The notes under the pieces are model-generated. The model saw nothing but the letters and a program-made list of their open reading frames with translations, was not told the DNA's origin and did not search any database. 64,000 nt of DNA from Candidatus Aminicenantota bacterium (GTDB taxonomy: Bacteria; Acidobacteriota; Aminicenantia; UBA2199). This document shows, one piece after another, positions 26,174-39,019 of this stretch; within the stretch, counting starts at the first letter, position 1, and each line of letters begins with the position of its first letter. The stretch is taken from assembly GCA_016934745.1 (NCBI GenBank), contig JAFGSF010000002.1:39226-103225 (forward strand), in the 5' to 3' direction. Both the position numbers and the translations under genes were made by a program.

Positions 26174-28093
26174 ATGGGTAGAATAATAGGAATTGATTTG
26201 GGTACAACCAATTCGGCCGTGGCGATAATGGAAAAAGGTGATGTGAAGATCATTACCAATTCAGAAGGAGGGCGGACCACCCCGTCGGTTGTCGGTTTTA
26301 CCAAGGACGGCGGGCGCCTGGTCGGCCAAGTGGCCAAAAGACAATCGATCACCAATCCGGAAAATACCGTCTATTCCATCAAGAGATTCATGGGCCGACG
26401 CATTTCCGAAGTCAAGGACGAGATTAAAATGGTCCCTTACAAAGTGGTCGGTGGTCCTAATGACGACGCCCGGGTCAGTATCGAGGGCAAGCAGTATTCG
26501 CCGCCCGAAATTTCGGCCTTGATCCTGCGGAAGCTCAAAGAAGCCGCTGAAGATTACCTGGGTGAAAAAGTCACGGAAGCGGTGATCACGGTCCCGGCTT
26601 ATTTCAATGATGCCCAGCGCCAGGCTACCAAGGATGCAGGCAAGATCGCCGGTTTGGAGGTCAAGCGCATTATCAACGAACCGACGGCGGCGGCCCTGGC
26701 TTACGGCATGGACAAGAAGAAAGACGAACTGATCGCTGTTTATGATTTCGGCGGCGGAACTTTTGACATCTCGATTCTGGAGATCGGTGAAAATATCGTG
26801 GAAGTCAAATCCACCAATGGCGACACCCATCTGGGTGGCGACAACATCGATCAGAGACTGATTGACTGGATTGCCGAAGAATTCAAAAAAGACCAGGGGA
26901 TAGACTTGGCCAAGGATAAGATGGCCCTACAGCGCCTGAAGGAAGCTGCGGAGAAAGCAAAGATCGAGCTTTCGACAACCCAGGAAACTGAGATCAATCT
27001 GCCGTTCGTGACTGCCGATGCCTCGGGGCCCAAGCATCTGGTACTGAAGTTAAGCCGCTCCAAACTGGAACAGCTGGTAGGTGAAATAATCGAGCGTTCG
27101 ATTGCCCCGTGCAAGCTGGCTATCAAGGATGCCGGGATTAGCGTGGCCGATATCAAGGAAGTCATTCTGGTCGGCGGCATGACCCGCATGCCATATATCC
27201 AGGAACTGGTCAAGAAGTTTTTTGGCCGCGAAGGTAACAAGAGCGTCAATCCCGATGAAGTCGTCGCCGCGGGTGCGGCAGTGCAGGGAGGCGTTCTGGG
27301 CGGTGAAGCCAAGGATATTTTGCTGCTCGACGTAACGCCGTTGTCCCTGGGCATCGAAACCTTGGGCGGCATCTCGCACAAACTGATTGAACGCAATACC
27401 ACCATCCCGACAAAGAAAACCGATATTTTTACGACGGCTGAGGACAATCAATCCACCGTTGAAATCCACGTGCTGCAGGGTGAAAGGGAAATGGCCCGCG
27501 ACAACCGCACGTTGGGCAAGTTTCATCTAACCGGGTTGCCGCCGGCGCCACGCGGCGTCCCGCAAGTGGAAGTGACCTTTGACATCGATGCCAATGGCAT
27601 CTTGAACGTTTCGGCCAAAGACCTGGCTACCAACAAGCAGCAAGCCATTACCATCACCTCGTCAAGCGGCCTGAATGAAAAAGAAATAGACAAAATGGTT
27701 AAAGACGCTGAAAAATTCCGTGCCGAGGATCAACAGAAAAAAGATGCGATTGAAAACCGCAACAAGCTCGACCAGTTGTGTTACTCTTTGGAAAAACTGG
27801 TCAAGGAAAACAAGGATAAAATTCCCGAATCCATGGCCAGCGAAGTGGAGGCGGCTGTCACGCATGCCAAGGAAGTGGTGGAAAAGGGAGAGAATCAGCA
27901 GATCCTGGATGAAATTGAAAGCATGAACAAAGTGACCAGCAAGTTATCCACTGAAATGTACAAGAGCGCCGGAGCGCAAAAAGAACCCCAACCCGGTCCC
28001 GATGCCGACCAAGGCCAAGAAGGCGATTCACCGGCCAATGAAGGTGAAGTCATTGACGCCGAGTTTGAAGATATCGGCAAAAACAAAAAATAA
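26174..28093 (+). CDS. dnaK: Chaperone DnaK (Hsp70)
   Basis: 639 residues. The ATPase domain starts [17 protein letters not shown] and has [49 protein letters not shown] and [13 protein letters not shown]. The substrate-binding domain and helical lid follow, ending [11 protein letters not shown] as in canonical DnaK. It assists folding together with DnaJ and GrpE, which are not adjacent. TAAGGAGTGACAT gives a strong ribosome site. A perfect intrinsic terminator follows, so dnaK is monocistronic here. Confidence 0.98.
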   Translation: MGRIIGIDLGTTNSAVAIMEKGDVKIITNSEGGRTTPSVVGFTKDGGRLVGQVAKRQSITNPENTVYSIKRFMGRRISEVKDEIKMVPYKVVGGPNDDARVSIEGKQYSPPEISALILRKLKEAAEDYLGEKVTEAVITVPAYFNDAQRQATKDAGKIAGLEVKRIINEPTAAALAYGMDKKKDELIAVYDFGGGTFDISILEIGENIVEVKSTNGDTHLGGDNIDQRLIDWIAEEFKKDQGIDLAKDKMALQRLKEAAEKAKIELSTTQETEINLPFVTADASGPKHLVLKLSRSKLEQLVGEIIERSIAPCKLAIKDAGISVADIKEVILVGGMTRMPYIQELVKKFFGREGNKSVNPDEVVAAGAAVQGGVLGGEAKDILLLDVTPLSLGIETLGGISHKLIERNTTIPTKKTDIFTTAEDNQSTVEIHVLQGEREMARDNRTLGKFHLTGLPPAPRGVPQVEVTFDIDANGILNVSAKDLATNKQQAITITSSSGLNEKEIDKMVKDAEKFRAEDQQKKDAIENRNKLDQLCYSLEKLVKENKDKIPESMASEVEAAVTHAKEVVEKGENQQILDEIESMNKVTSKLSTEMYKSAGAQKEPQPGPDADQGQEGDSPANEGEVIDAEFEDIGKNKK

Positions 28094-28110
28094 ATTTTAT
28101 TTTCTCAAAA

Positions 28111-28145
28111 AAAGGGCAGTGGCCGTACTGCCCTTTGCTTTTTTT
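28111..28145 (+). terminator. Intrinsic terminator of dnaK
   Basis: A perfect 10-bp stem, AAAGGGCAGT (28111-28120) with ACTGCCCTTT (28127-28136), a 6-nt loop and then a run of seven T after GC. It is the clearest terminator in the window. Confidence 0.92.
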
Positions 28146-28187
28146 GCCTGAATATGATAAATTTTATATACCACTTCAGGAGGTTCC

Positions 28188-29075
28188 ATGAAAAGAGTAC
28201 TTTTTTCAGCAATTTTGCTGATAACACTGTTTTTTGCTTTTTGCAGTAAAAAAGTCGATCACCAAGGCGTAGACCTGCAAGTCAAACTGACTCCTGCATC
28301 GGTTACCGATTCTCTGTACCTCAAAATGGATTATATATTTAAAACTGAAAAGGAATTTAAAAAATTCAACACCGATTACAATGTATTTGTCCATTTCTGG
28401 CGGGTAAACAGCAAGGAAATGCTGATCCAGGACGACCATGTGCCTGTAAAACAAACCAGTAGCTGGGACCAGAACGAGCAAATAGAGTATTCCCGGGTTT
28501 TATTTATCCCTCAGTTTTTAAATGAATTTGATGTTGATTTTGAAGGGTATGAAGAAGTCAATCTGTCCATCGGCTTGTACAACCTGAAATCAGCCGGCAA
28601 GGAAAAACCGATTATCTTGTTTGAGAAAAAAATCAACATTCAACCGGCCTCATTCAATGCTCCGGAAATTGTGTATGATGAAGGCTGGAACGGACTTGAA
28701 ATCGATGTCAATGCCAGTGATACATTTCACCGCAGTTGGCGCTGGACCATGTCCAAAGCGGTTTGCATCATCGAGAATCCAAAAAAAGAGTGCACCTTGA
28801 TTATCAAAGGCGGCGTGAGCAAAACGGTTTTTCCAGATCAGAAAGTCACTTTTAAAATCAATGATTCTTTACTTGAAGAATTTGTTCCCACTGACGCTTT
28901 GTTTTCACGGGAATATAGTATCAGCCCGGAGCAGATGGGCAACGGAGATGAATTTTTCCTGAAGATTGAAACCGATAAGGTTTTTATTCCGGCCAGGGTT
29001 TTTCCCGGAAGCAATGACAGCCGCGAACTCGGTTTGCAGATCTTTTTTGTTTATTTTCGCGAAAAGCTTGACTGA
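28188..29075 (+). CDS. Hypothetical lipoprotein
   Basis: 295 residues with a lipoprotein signal: a hydrophobic stretch ending LFFAFCSKK, whose cysteine would be lipidated. The rest is beta-rich with no motif I know; segments such as YNVFVHFWRVNSKEMLIQDD and VNLSIGLYNLKSAGKE suggest immunoglobulin-like sandwich domains. GGAGGTTCC precedes the ATG. It is probably anchored in an envelope membrane. The DUF2007 gene follows 33 bp downstream. Confidence 0.75.
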   Translation: MKRVLFSAILLITLFFAFCSKKVDHQGVDLQVKLTPASVTDSLYLKMDYIFKTEKEFKKFNTDYNVFVHFWRVNSKEMLIQDDHVPVKQTSSWDQNEQIEYSRVLFIPQFLNEFDVDFEGYEEVNLSIGLYNLKSAGKEKPIILFEKKINIQPASFNAPEIVYDEGWNGLEIDVNASDTFHRSWRWTMSKAVCIIENPKKECTLIIKGGVSKTVFPDQKVTFKINDSLLEEFVPTDALFSREYSISPEQMGNGDEFFLKIETDKVFIPARVFPGSNDSRELGLQIFFVYFREKLD

Positions 29076-29108
29076 GGCTGCCGGGCATTTCAGGCATTGC
29101 CACAAAAA

Positions 29109-29324
29109 ATGAAGGACAGCGATCTCAAGGAACTCACGGCGGTTGAAGGCAGCATGGAAGCCGAAATCATCAAATCCAAGCTGGAAAGCTTTCAAATTCC
29201 TGTGTTGTTGAGGTTTGAGTCGGCTGGCCACATCTTCGGAATCACCATGAACGGTCTGGGCAAAGTGAGCATCATGGTTCCGGAATCATTTTTGGAGGAA
29301 GCCAAAAAAATTTTGGCGGAATAA
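29109..29324 (+). CDS. DUF2007 small protein (putative signal-transducing protein)
   Basis: 71 residues. LTAVEGSMEAEIIKSKLESF with VLLRFESAGHIFG and KVSIMVPESFLEEAKKIL matches the DUF2007 pattern of one small alpha/beta domain related to PII-like sensors. Its role is unknown. The start is uncertain: ATG 29109 or TTG 29099-97 four codons upstream, neither with a good ribosome site. It is convergent with surE, with stops 20 bp apart. Confidence 0.7.
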   Translation: MKDSDLKELTAVEGSMEAEIIKSKLESFQIPVLLRFESAGHIFGITMNGLGKVSIMVPESFLEEAKKILAE

Positions 29325-29343
29325 TTATTGCCCAGCCGGAAAA

Positions 29344-30105
29344 TTACAATTTAAAGCGCTCGAACGCAGACGACAGATTAGCCGATTCCGCTTTGGCATT
29401 CAAATCGTATTTGATAATACTCAAGGAGATCATTTTATTTTGCACGGCCCAGATATCACTGCCCTCCAAGCCGTCATAATTTGGAGTGCCGGTTCCGGTC
29501 CAATAGTATTTGCGGCCGCGCGGGTCAAGCCTTTCAATGATATCGGGAGTATAGCGTTTGCTGCCCAGGGTGGTTACGGCAATTTGCCCATTGTTCGGGA
29601 AAGGGATATTCAGGTTATACACGACATTTTCGTGATTGTATGCGAGCAATTTATCAAGAATTTTGGCCGTGATTTCCGCTCCCGCTTTAAATTCAAATGG
29701 CTGTTGCTGGTGCTGGCCCAACCCGGCGATCAACGAAACGGCCAGAGATGGGATGCCATAAAGATACCCGCAAAAAGCTCCGCCCACTGTCCCGGAAAAA
29801 AATATATCTTCAGAAAGGTTTTCACCCAAGTTCATTCCAGAAACGATGAAATCCGGTTTTGCGGGCAGAATTTTCTGCAGGGCGATATTGACGCAATCGG
29901 CCGTCGTGCCGTTGACGGCATATGAATCCGTTTCAATCTGGTTGATACGCAAGGGATGGTTTAAAGTCAGCGCCATGCTGATGGCGCTTTTTTCACGATC
30001 CGGAGCCACGATCCAAACCTGATATTTTTTTTCAAGGGCATCCTTTAAAGAAACAATTCCTTTCGAGTAAAAGCCATCGTCATTGGTTAATAATATGGTT
30101 TTCAT
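29344..30105 (-). CDS. surE: 5'/3'-nucleotidase SurE
   Basis: A metal-dependent nucleoside monophosphate phosphatase, 253 residues. The N-terminus MKTILLTNDDGFYSKGI holds the DD metal pair. APDREKSAISMALTLN carries the metal-binding serine and GMNLGENLSEDIFFSGTVGG the asparagine. The gene begins 20 bp after a tRNA-Pro on the same strand and has no Shine-Dalgarno site, so its mRNA 5' end may be produced by tRNA 3' processing. That is inference. Confidence 0.95.
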   Translation of the reverse strand: MKTILLTNDDGFYSKGIVSLKDALEKKYQVWIVAPDREKSAISMALTLNHPLRINQIETDSYAVNGTTADCVNIALQKILPAKPDFIVSGMNLGENLSEDIFFSGTVGGAFCGYLYGIPSLAVSLIAGLGQHQQQPFEFKAGAEITAKILDKLLAYNHENVVYNLNIPFPNNGQIAVTTLGSKRYTPDIIERLDPRGRKYYWTGTGTPNYDGLEGSDIWAVQNKMISLSIIKYDLNAKAESANLSSAFERFKL

Positions 30106-30125
30106 TTAAATGGTGGAAAATCAAG

Positions 30126-30200
30126 TCGGGGCGAGTGGATTCGAACCACCGACCACACGCACCCCAAGCGTGTACGCTAACCAGACTGCGCTACGCCCCG
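30126..30200 (-). tRNA. tRNA-Pro (anticodon GGG)
   Basis: The acceptor CGGGGCG pairs with CGCCCCG, with discriminator A. The anticodon stem CACGC/GCGTG encloses TTGGGGT, so the anticodon is GGG. The T loop is TTCGAAT. CCA is not encoded. It is embedded between merR (6 bp) and surE (20 bp) on the same strand, with no room for a separate promoter of normal length except inside merR. Confidence 0.97.
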
Positions 30201-30206
30201 GCTCAT

Positions 30207-30578
30207 TCAGCTTTTATCATCTTTGGCGAGTAAAGTCAATATTTCGTCAAGGCCGCGGCGGATTCTCTTCACCTTTTCCTGACTGACAGACCCGGATTCC
30301 GATTCTTTGCGGCCAGTATCTATTTGGCCAAAATCTTGCAACAGCATTTCCTTGATTTTGTTTTTATCATATTGCTCATGGCCAATCCACTCTTTTATTT
30401 TCAGGATGATTTCGACGTCATGGCGGCTGTAAAATATTTCACCGCTCTGGTTGGTGATGGGAGTGAAGGCTTTGAACTCCTTTTCCCAATAATCCAAAAC
30501 TCGTCCGTCCAGTTTCGCCAGCTGCATCACTTCTTTGCGCCGAAAAGTGAGTTTTTCGGGGATGATAGTTTGGCTCAT
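30207..30578 (-). CDS. MerR-family transcriptional regulator
   Basis: 123 residues. A MerR winged helix-turn-helix occupies residues about 10-75: FRRKEVMQLAKLDGRVLDYW, then EIFYSRHDVEIILKIKEWI. No effector-binding cysteines are present; the C-terminal part is a charged helix for dimerisation. This resembles the small MerR-like proteins of housekeeping loci rather than metal sensors. It follows the guaB stop by 5 bp without a clear ribosome site, so coupling to guaB is likely. Confidence 0.85.
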   Translation of the reverse strand: MSQTIIPEKLTFRRKEVMQLAKLDGRVLDYWEKEFKAFTPITNQSGEIFYSRHDVEIILKIKEWIGHEQYDKNKIKEMLLQDFGQIDTGRKESESGSVSQEKVKRIRRGLDEILTLLAKDDKS

Positions 30579-30583
30579 TTTTT

Positions 30584-34629
<4,046 letters not shown>

Positions 34630-34638
34630 GGTCATCGT

Positions 34639-34668
34639 ATTATAGCAGATATAACGATTTTTATTCAA
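34639..34668 (-). promoter_or_regulatory. Leaderless-type promoter of secA
   Basis: On the minus strand: TTGAAT, an 18-bp spacer and perfect TATAAT. The predicted +1 is 34632, leaving a 3-nt leader (ACC) before the secA ATG. Transcription would drive secA-guaB-merR-tRNA-surE. Confidence 0.7.
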
Positions 34669-34702
34669 ATCGGCCCCTGATAGAAACAGAGGAGCAGAGC
34701 GG

Positions 34703-34731
34703 TTGACTTTTTGGCGTCGAGGCGGTACTGT
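34703..34731 (+). promoter_or_regulatory. Leaderless-type promoter of ppsR
   Basis: TTGACT, a 17-bp spacer and TACTGT, then six bases, then ATG at 34738 exactly at the expected +1. It is divergent from the secA promoter with 34 bp between the two -35 boxes. Confidence 0.6.
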
Positions 34732-34737
34732 TTTTTC

Positions 34738-35586
34738 ATGAGCGGAAACGACAAGGAGTTCAAGCGTTATGTTTTTGCCGTCTCTGATGCCACCGGGAAA
34801 ACATGCGAAACAGTGGTTCAGGCTGCTTTATCTCAATTCATTACCACTCAAATAATCCTGGAAACATTTTCCAATGTCCGCACCTTGAAAAAAGTTTATT
34901 ACATTTTGCAGCGGGCATCCAAGGTCAACGGCGTAATTATTTATACAATGGCTTCTGCCAAACTGCGCCAGAAAATAACCGAGTTAGGCCGATTGAACGG
35001 AGTGCCCACCGTGGACATTCTGGGGCCCGTACTGACCCGTCTTTCTGATCTGCTGGAAATTTCACCCATGGCCAAGCCAGGGCTTTTCAGGCAGCTGGAC
35101 AGCGATTATTTTAAACGCATCGAAGCGGTTGATTTTACCATCAAGCATGATGACGGTTTAAGGATGGCCAGTATTGCCGCAGCAGAAATCGTCCTGCTCG
35201 GGGTTTCGCGTACATCGAAAACGCCGGTCAGTATTTATCTGTCGTATCGAGGCTGGAAGGTGGCGAATGTTCCCATTCTTATTAATGAGGAACTGCCCAA
35301 AGAAATTTTTGAAATAGATCGAAAAAAAATCGTCGCCTTGACCATCAATCCCAGGCGTCTGGAAATGATTCGCTGCCAGAGACAACTGAAGATGAAAGCC
35401 GACTATTATTCCAATTATACCGACATCGAACATATTCGCCGGGAAGTTCTTTTTGCCATGCGCCATTTTGAAAGTCACCAGTGGCCGGTTTTAGACGTGA
35501 CTTACAAATCCATCGAAGAAACCGCTACGGAAGTCATGCGCCTGGTTTATGCGCAGTCAGGTTTGAAAAAAGGAAATATTTTTTAA
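34738..35586 (+). CDS. ppsR: Bifunctional kinase/pyrophosphorylase regulating PPDK or PEP synthase (DUF299)
   Basis: The protein phosphorylates (with ADP) and dephosphorylates (with phosphate) a threonine of pyruvate phosphate dikinase or PEP synthase, switching it off and on. The N-terminus FAVSDATGKTCETVVQAAL and the P-loop-like VSRTSKTPVSIYLSYRGWKV are family hallmarks, followed by NPRRLEMIRCQR. The length of 282 residues is typical. No ppdK or ppsA lies in the window. I prefer ATG 34738 over the TTG at 34711 because it coincides with the predicted transcript start. Confidence 0.92.
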   Translation: MSGNDKEFKRYVFAVSDATGKTCETVVQAALSQFITTQIILETFSNVRTLKKVYYILQRASKVNGVIIYTMASAKLRQKITELGRLNGVPTVDILGPVLTRLSDLLEISPMAKPGLFRQLDSDYFKRIEAVDFTIKHDDGLRMASIAAAEIVLLGVSRTSKTPVSIYLSYRGWKVANVPILINEELPKEIFEIDRKKIVALTINPRRLEMIRCQRQLKMKADYYSNYTDIEHIRREVLFAMRHFESHQWPVLDVTYKSIEETATEVMRLVYAQSGLKKGNIF

Positions 35587-35592
35587 TCCGGG

Positions 35593-36825
35593 TTAATTTT
35601 CAGTTTTTTTTATGGCCGAATCCAGTTGTGCTGCCATGGTCATGCCACCGTTTTTCAATTCCTTTTCCTGTTTTTCCTTGAGTCGCGAAAGTTCGGCGCT
35701 GTAATCTATTTCCGCTTCTTCCATGGTCAGCGAAATTGTTTTCTTTTCCAGATCGAGGGAAAGAATACGTACATGGACTTCCTGGCCGACTGACAGGATT
35801 TCCTTGGGATGGCTGACCCGGCGTTCGACCCCCAATTGGGAAATATGCAGCAAACCGACCAGGCCGGGGAGCAATTCGATGAAGGCGCCAAAGGGTTTTA
35901 AGCGTAACACGACGCCGTCATATTCTTTGCCAACCTGAATTTTTTCAACTGCTTCGACCCAGGGATCCATTTGCAGGGCTTTGAGGCTCAATGAAACCTT
36001 GTTTGCTTCCCGGTCCAGCTTGATAATGGCTACGTTCAGTTTTTGCCCGGGGCGCAGCGTTTCCTGAACACTCAGCGTTTTTTTGAAGGATATTTCCGAC
36101 ACGTGCAGCAATCCCTCGATGCCACCGATATCGACAAATGCGCCATAGTCATGCACGGAAGTGACGGTGCCTGCGCAAACCTGGCCAACATGAATTTCCT
36201 GCCAAAGTTGCCTGGATTTTTCTTCTTCTTCTGCCAGCAGCAGTTCTTTACGCCCCACCACAACATTGCGGCCGTCTTCTTCATACTGATTAACCAGAAA
36301 CGGGTAAATTTTATCTAGGTGGCTTTCGGGATTCTGGCAATAATTTTTTTCAATTTGCGAAATTGGACAGAACGCTTTCTGGCCCAAAATGTAAACTTCA
36401 AAACCCCCTTTGTTCAAGGACTTCACCCTGCCCTCCACCGGCAGGCGATTGGAGAAAGCTTCCCGCAACGTTTGCAGGGCAGGTGAATCCTTGGATTGGC
36501 GTGGACCGCTGCGGCAAGCATCGTGCAAGCGGCTGGTGCAATGAAAAATACCGTCGCGGAAACCTCGGACCATGACTTGCACGGTTTCGCCTTCCTGGAT
36601 GGTCAAATGCCCTTTGTGGATGAATTCTTCCCTGTCGATCATGCCTTCAGCGCGAGTGCCCAGGTCCATAAAAATGTTGTCTTTGCCGATGGATATGACC
36701 TTACCCTCGGCCACTGCGCCGATCTTGATTCGGACACTGGTTTGAACAGACGCATTGAGCATATCGGCAAAACTGGCTTCGGCATTATTTTCAGATGTGA
36801 TGCTTTCGGTTTTTTTCTCAGTCAT
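35593..36825 (-). CDS. S1-repeat RNA-binding protein, four-domain S1 paralogue
   Basis: 410 residues with four S1 repeats (about 35-97, 126-190 degenerate, 212-282 and 297-368). The third is the canonical one (VHDYGAFVDIGGIEGLLHVS) and the fourth keeps GAFIELLPGLVGLLHIS. The acidic N-terminus and the charged C-terminal helix lie outside the repeats. It is shorter than the six-repeat RpsA at 19436 and resembles the S1-like proteins of Gram-positive bacteria. It may act as an accessory ribosomal or mRNA-binding factor. AAGGGTAAAC precedes the ATG. Its end is 6 bp from the convergent ppsR end. Confidence 0.85.
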   Translation of the reverse strand: MTEKKTESITSENNAEASFADMLNASVQTSVRIKIGAVAEGKVISIGKDNIFMDLGTRAEGMIDREEFIHKGHLTIQEGETVQVMVRGFRDGIFHCTSRLHDACRSGPRQSKDSPALQTLREAFSNRLPVEGRVKSLNKGGFEVYILGQKAFCPISQIEKNYCQNPESHLDKIYPFLVNQYEEDGRNVVVGRKELLLAEEEEKSRQLWQEIHVGQVCAGTVTSVHDYGAFVDIGGIEGLLHVSEISFKKTLSVQETLRPGQKLNVAIIKLDREANKVSLSLKALQMDPWVEAVEKIQVGKEYDGVVLRLKPFGAFIELLPGLVGLLHISQLGVERRVSHPKEILSVGQEVHVRILSLDLEKKTISLTMEEAEIDYSAELSRLKEKQEKELKNGGMTMAAQLDSAIKKTEN

Positions 36826-36928
36826 GTTTACCCTTGAGGAAAAAAAGTTTTTCTGATCAACTTGTCTCTTTACCCAGTGTAATCTGCTGCCATGTAAAAG
36901 TCAATAGCGGCATGATGGAGCCGACCTG

Positions 36929-36937
36929 TGCTACAAT
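36929..36937 (+). promoter_or_regulatory. Extended -10, leaderless-type promoter of the DUF3943-like gene
   Basis: TGC followed by TACAAT forms an extended -10; no good -35 is visible. The expected +1 is 36944, three bases before the ATG at 36947. No ribosome site exists. Confidence 0.5.
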
Positions 36938-36946
36938 ATACTCATC

Positions 36947-37594
36947 ATGTTCAAGCGCATGCTTGCTTTGTTGCTGATAATGGTGCTGACGGCTCCTGTC
37001 CAAGCTGAAAAAAAGAAAATTCATCTGCTGCAGGATGTCGCTGTCGTCGCCGCCGTTACTTGTGCCTATGTTCTGGTCCTGGATGATACCCGCCAGCGTA
37101 TTTTCCGTGAAGCATCGATCCGCAAAGTATGGGAAAATTTCAAGGATCCGATCCACAGTGCCATTGAAGGCGGAAAAATGGATCACAACAGCTTTTGGAT
37201 CAATTATGTCGGGCACCCGGTCAGTTTTGCCTGCCTCGGCCTGTATTTGAAAGAGCGCGGCTATAGCAATGGCGGCGCCCTCCTTTTCAGCCAGATGCTG
37301 AACATCGTTTGGGAATACGCGATTGAGGGCAGCTTGTGGAAACCGTCAGGCAAGGACCTGATCACCGACCTGTGCGGTTCGCTGGCTGCGATCTATGTCC
37401 TGGCGCCGCTGTCTGACCGCGGCGAAAAAAGGATCGCTGCCGGCGACCGGCGTTGGGGGAATTACGTGCTTTATTTTTTGAACCCCTTCAAAAAAATAAA
37501 CCGCCTGTTGTTCGGCCGGCACCAGCGTTCGGTCGGGTGGTACATCCAGCCGATCCGGGGCGGGTTCATTTCCGGACTTTACTGGCAAGGATGA
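36947..37594 (+). CDS. DUF3943-like exported membrane-associated protein
   Basis: 215 residues with an N-terminal signal (MFKRMLALLLIMVLTAPVQA). The core NYVGHPVSFACLGLYLKERG, then MLNIVWEYAIEGSLWKPSGK and DLITDLCGS, follows the DUF3943 pattern (HP..G..Y, S..WEY..E, PS..DL). Family members are predicted outer-envelope proteins of unknown role; this one is shorter than most. It has no ribosome site, and the gene appears leaderless. Its stop is 14 bp from the convergent bactofilin stop. Confidence 0.7.
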   Translation: MFKRMLALLLIMVLTAPVQAEKKKIHLLQDVAVVAAVTCAYVLVLDDTRQRIFREASIRKVWENFKDPIHSAIEGGKMDHNSFWINYVGHPVSFACLGLYLKERGYSNGGALLFSQMLNIVWEYAIEGSLWKPSGKDLITDLCGSLAAIYVLAPLSDRGEKRIAAGDRRWGNYVLYFLNPFKKINRLLFGRHQRSVGWYIQPIRGGFISGLYWQG

Positions 37595-37608
37595 AACTCC
37601 CGATTGGT

Positions 37609-38025
37609 TTAATCCTGCTCGGTCAGCAGTTCCTTTCTTTTTTCAACGAAATACTCGGGGTTTAGCGGCTTGCCTTTTTTTGTTTTGACTTTACCGTCCA
37701 GGAAAGCACCTTCGGCTATGACGATCTGCTGGCAAATAACGTTGCCCAGGACATGTCCGCTACTCCTGATTTCGATTTTAATGTTGGCTTTGATCTGTCC
37801 TTCGACCCGGCCTTCGATGACCATATTCTCGGCTGCCGCTTCGCCGTTGAAATTCCCCTTTTTCCCGACAAACAACAAACCGTTAATGTCTATATTGCCG
37901 GTCAATTGGCCATCCAGGCTCAAATCGCCCTGGCCCTTGATTTCGCCGGTAATCACTGTCGAGGCGCTTAAAATGTTTTTTAGTTCGGACTCGGCCATAA
38001 TGTCGCTGATGCGTTGGTTTTGCAT
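37609..38025 (-). CDS. Bactofilin (polymer-forming cytoskeletal protein)
   Basis: 138 residues with the right-handed beta-helix repeat of bactofilins: STVITGEIKGQGDLSLDGQL, GNIDINGLLFVGKKGNFNGE and so on, flanked by short unstructured ends. Bactofilins polymerise without nucleotides on the inner face of the membrane and often recruit cell-wall enzymes. GAAGGAG precedes the ATG. The start lies inside the end of the B3/B4 gene (46-bp overlap), so the two are translationally linked. Confidence 0.9.
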   Translation of the reverse strand: MQNQRISDIMAESELKNILSASTVITGEIKGQGDLSLDGQLTGNIDINGLLFVGKKGNFNGEAAAENMVIEGRVEGQIKANIKIEIRSSGHVLGNVICQQIVIAEGAFLDGKVKTKKGKPLNPEYFVEKRKELLTEQD

Positions 38026-38708
38026 ATTGCTCCTTCAAGGGAAATTCCTTGTTCTTCATTGGTTTCCAGCAGAAACGAGAAGGTCTTGCCCAGGATGAAA
38101 AAACTCTCGAAGCAAGACAATGATTCAGATAAAATGGTCTCTTTCAAGCCGTCCTGGGCATGAAAAAAAAGCACCTGGATGATATGGGTACTTTTTTCAT
38201 GCACTCGGGTTCGCAAGGAATCGGCCGATGGATTGCCGAAGGCTCCACTGGAGTCGCGCAACACGATTTTACCGATAAAATTCAACCTGTCCTTGCCGAT
38301 GCCCAGATAATGGTCATTTTCATTGCCCAAGGTGATACGCACGGGGCCCTGAATGCAATCCAGGTCATAGAGACCAAAAGAAATCTGATATTTCAGCGAT
38401 AGGAGGTTGGTCAAGTCAACCAGCGGGTTGACACGAGGAAACTCGTTTTTGTCCCGCAAACGGCGCCACAAAGCCTCCGCCGATGGGCGATGGCGGGTCG
38501 GATCAATGCCCAGGGATTTAAAAAGTTGCCGGGAAGCGGCGAATCCGGGCGGTAGGGACCGCGCATGAGCTTTACCTAGCATATCCAGCTGCCTCTCGAT
38601 AAAAGCCTCAAGTCGCTCTGTCTGGCATTCCGTGATGCCGAAAAAAACATTGACGCCGGGATTTAATTTTCCGGGCAGACTGTTCTGAATTGAAAATGGC
38701 TTGCTCAT
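37980..38708 (-). CDS. B3/B4 tRNA-binding-domain protein (PheT-like editing fold)
   Basis: 242 residues. The segment from residue 60 to 200 is a B3/B4 domain as found in the beta subunit of phenylalanyl-tRNA synthetase: FKSLGIDPTRHRPSAEALWR, FPRVNPLVDLTNLLSLKYQI and LGNENDHYLGIGK. Stand-alone B3/B4 proteins may edit or bind aminoacyl-tRNA or free amino acids, but the function is not settled. No ribosome site is visible; TACAAT lies six bases before the ATG (minus strand), a possible further leaderless start with a poor -35. Confidence 0.75.
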   Translation of the reverse strand: MSKPFSIQNSLPGKLNPGVNVFFGITECQTERLEAFIERQLDMLGKAHARSLPPGFAASRQLFKSLGIDPTRHRPSAEALWRRLRDKNEFPRVNPLVDLTNLLSLKYQISFGLYDLDCIQGPVRITLGNENDHYLGIGKDRLNFIGKIVLRDSSGAFGNPSADSLRTRVHEKSTHIIQVLFFHAQDGLKETILSESLSCFESFFILGKTFSFLLETNEEQGISLEGAICKTNASATLWPSPN

Positions 38709-38813
38709 TTTGCGATTGTAAATTCTAGCACAGTATGGTAAAAAAATCTCTACACGGTTTTAGGGTGAGAGTTGTTTTTGTTTTTTTTGCGACCCGACGC
38801 CAAGGAGAAACGA

Positions 38814-39014
38814 ATGGGCAAATTCTTTTTGTGGTTGATCTTGCTGGTCATTTGCTGGCCGCTGGCCCTGCTGGCCCTGCTGCTCTACCCGCTCATTTGG
38901 CTCCTGGCCCTGCCTTTCCGCATCCTGGGCATTGCCGTCAACGGGGTTTTCGAGCTGCTGAATGCCGTGCTCACCCTGCCGGCCAGGATCCTGCGCGGAC
39001 CCAGAACTTACTGA
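38814..39014 (+). CDS. Small hydrophobic membrane protein
   Basis: 66 residues, almost wholly hydrophobic (KFFLWLILLVICWPLALLAL, then an amphipathic stretch and a basic end LPARILRGPRTY). AAGGAG six bases before ATG 38814 supports translation and excludes the longer frame. I recognise no named family. It ends 5 bp from the convergent psd stop. Confidence 0.65.
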   Translation: MGKFFLWLILLVICWPLALLALLLYPLIWLLALPFRILGIAVNGVFELLNAVLTLPARILRGPRTY

Positions 39015-39019
39015 TTCAA

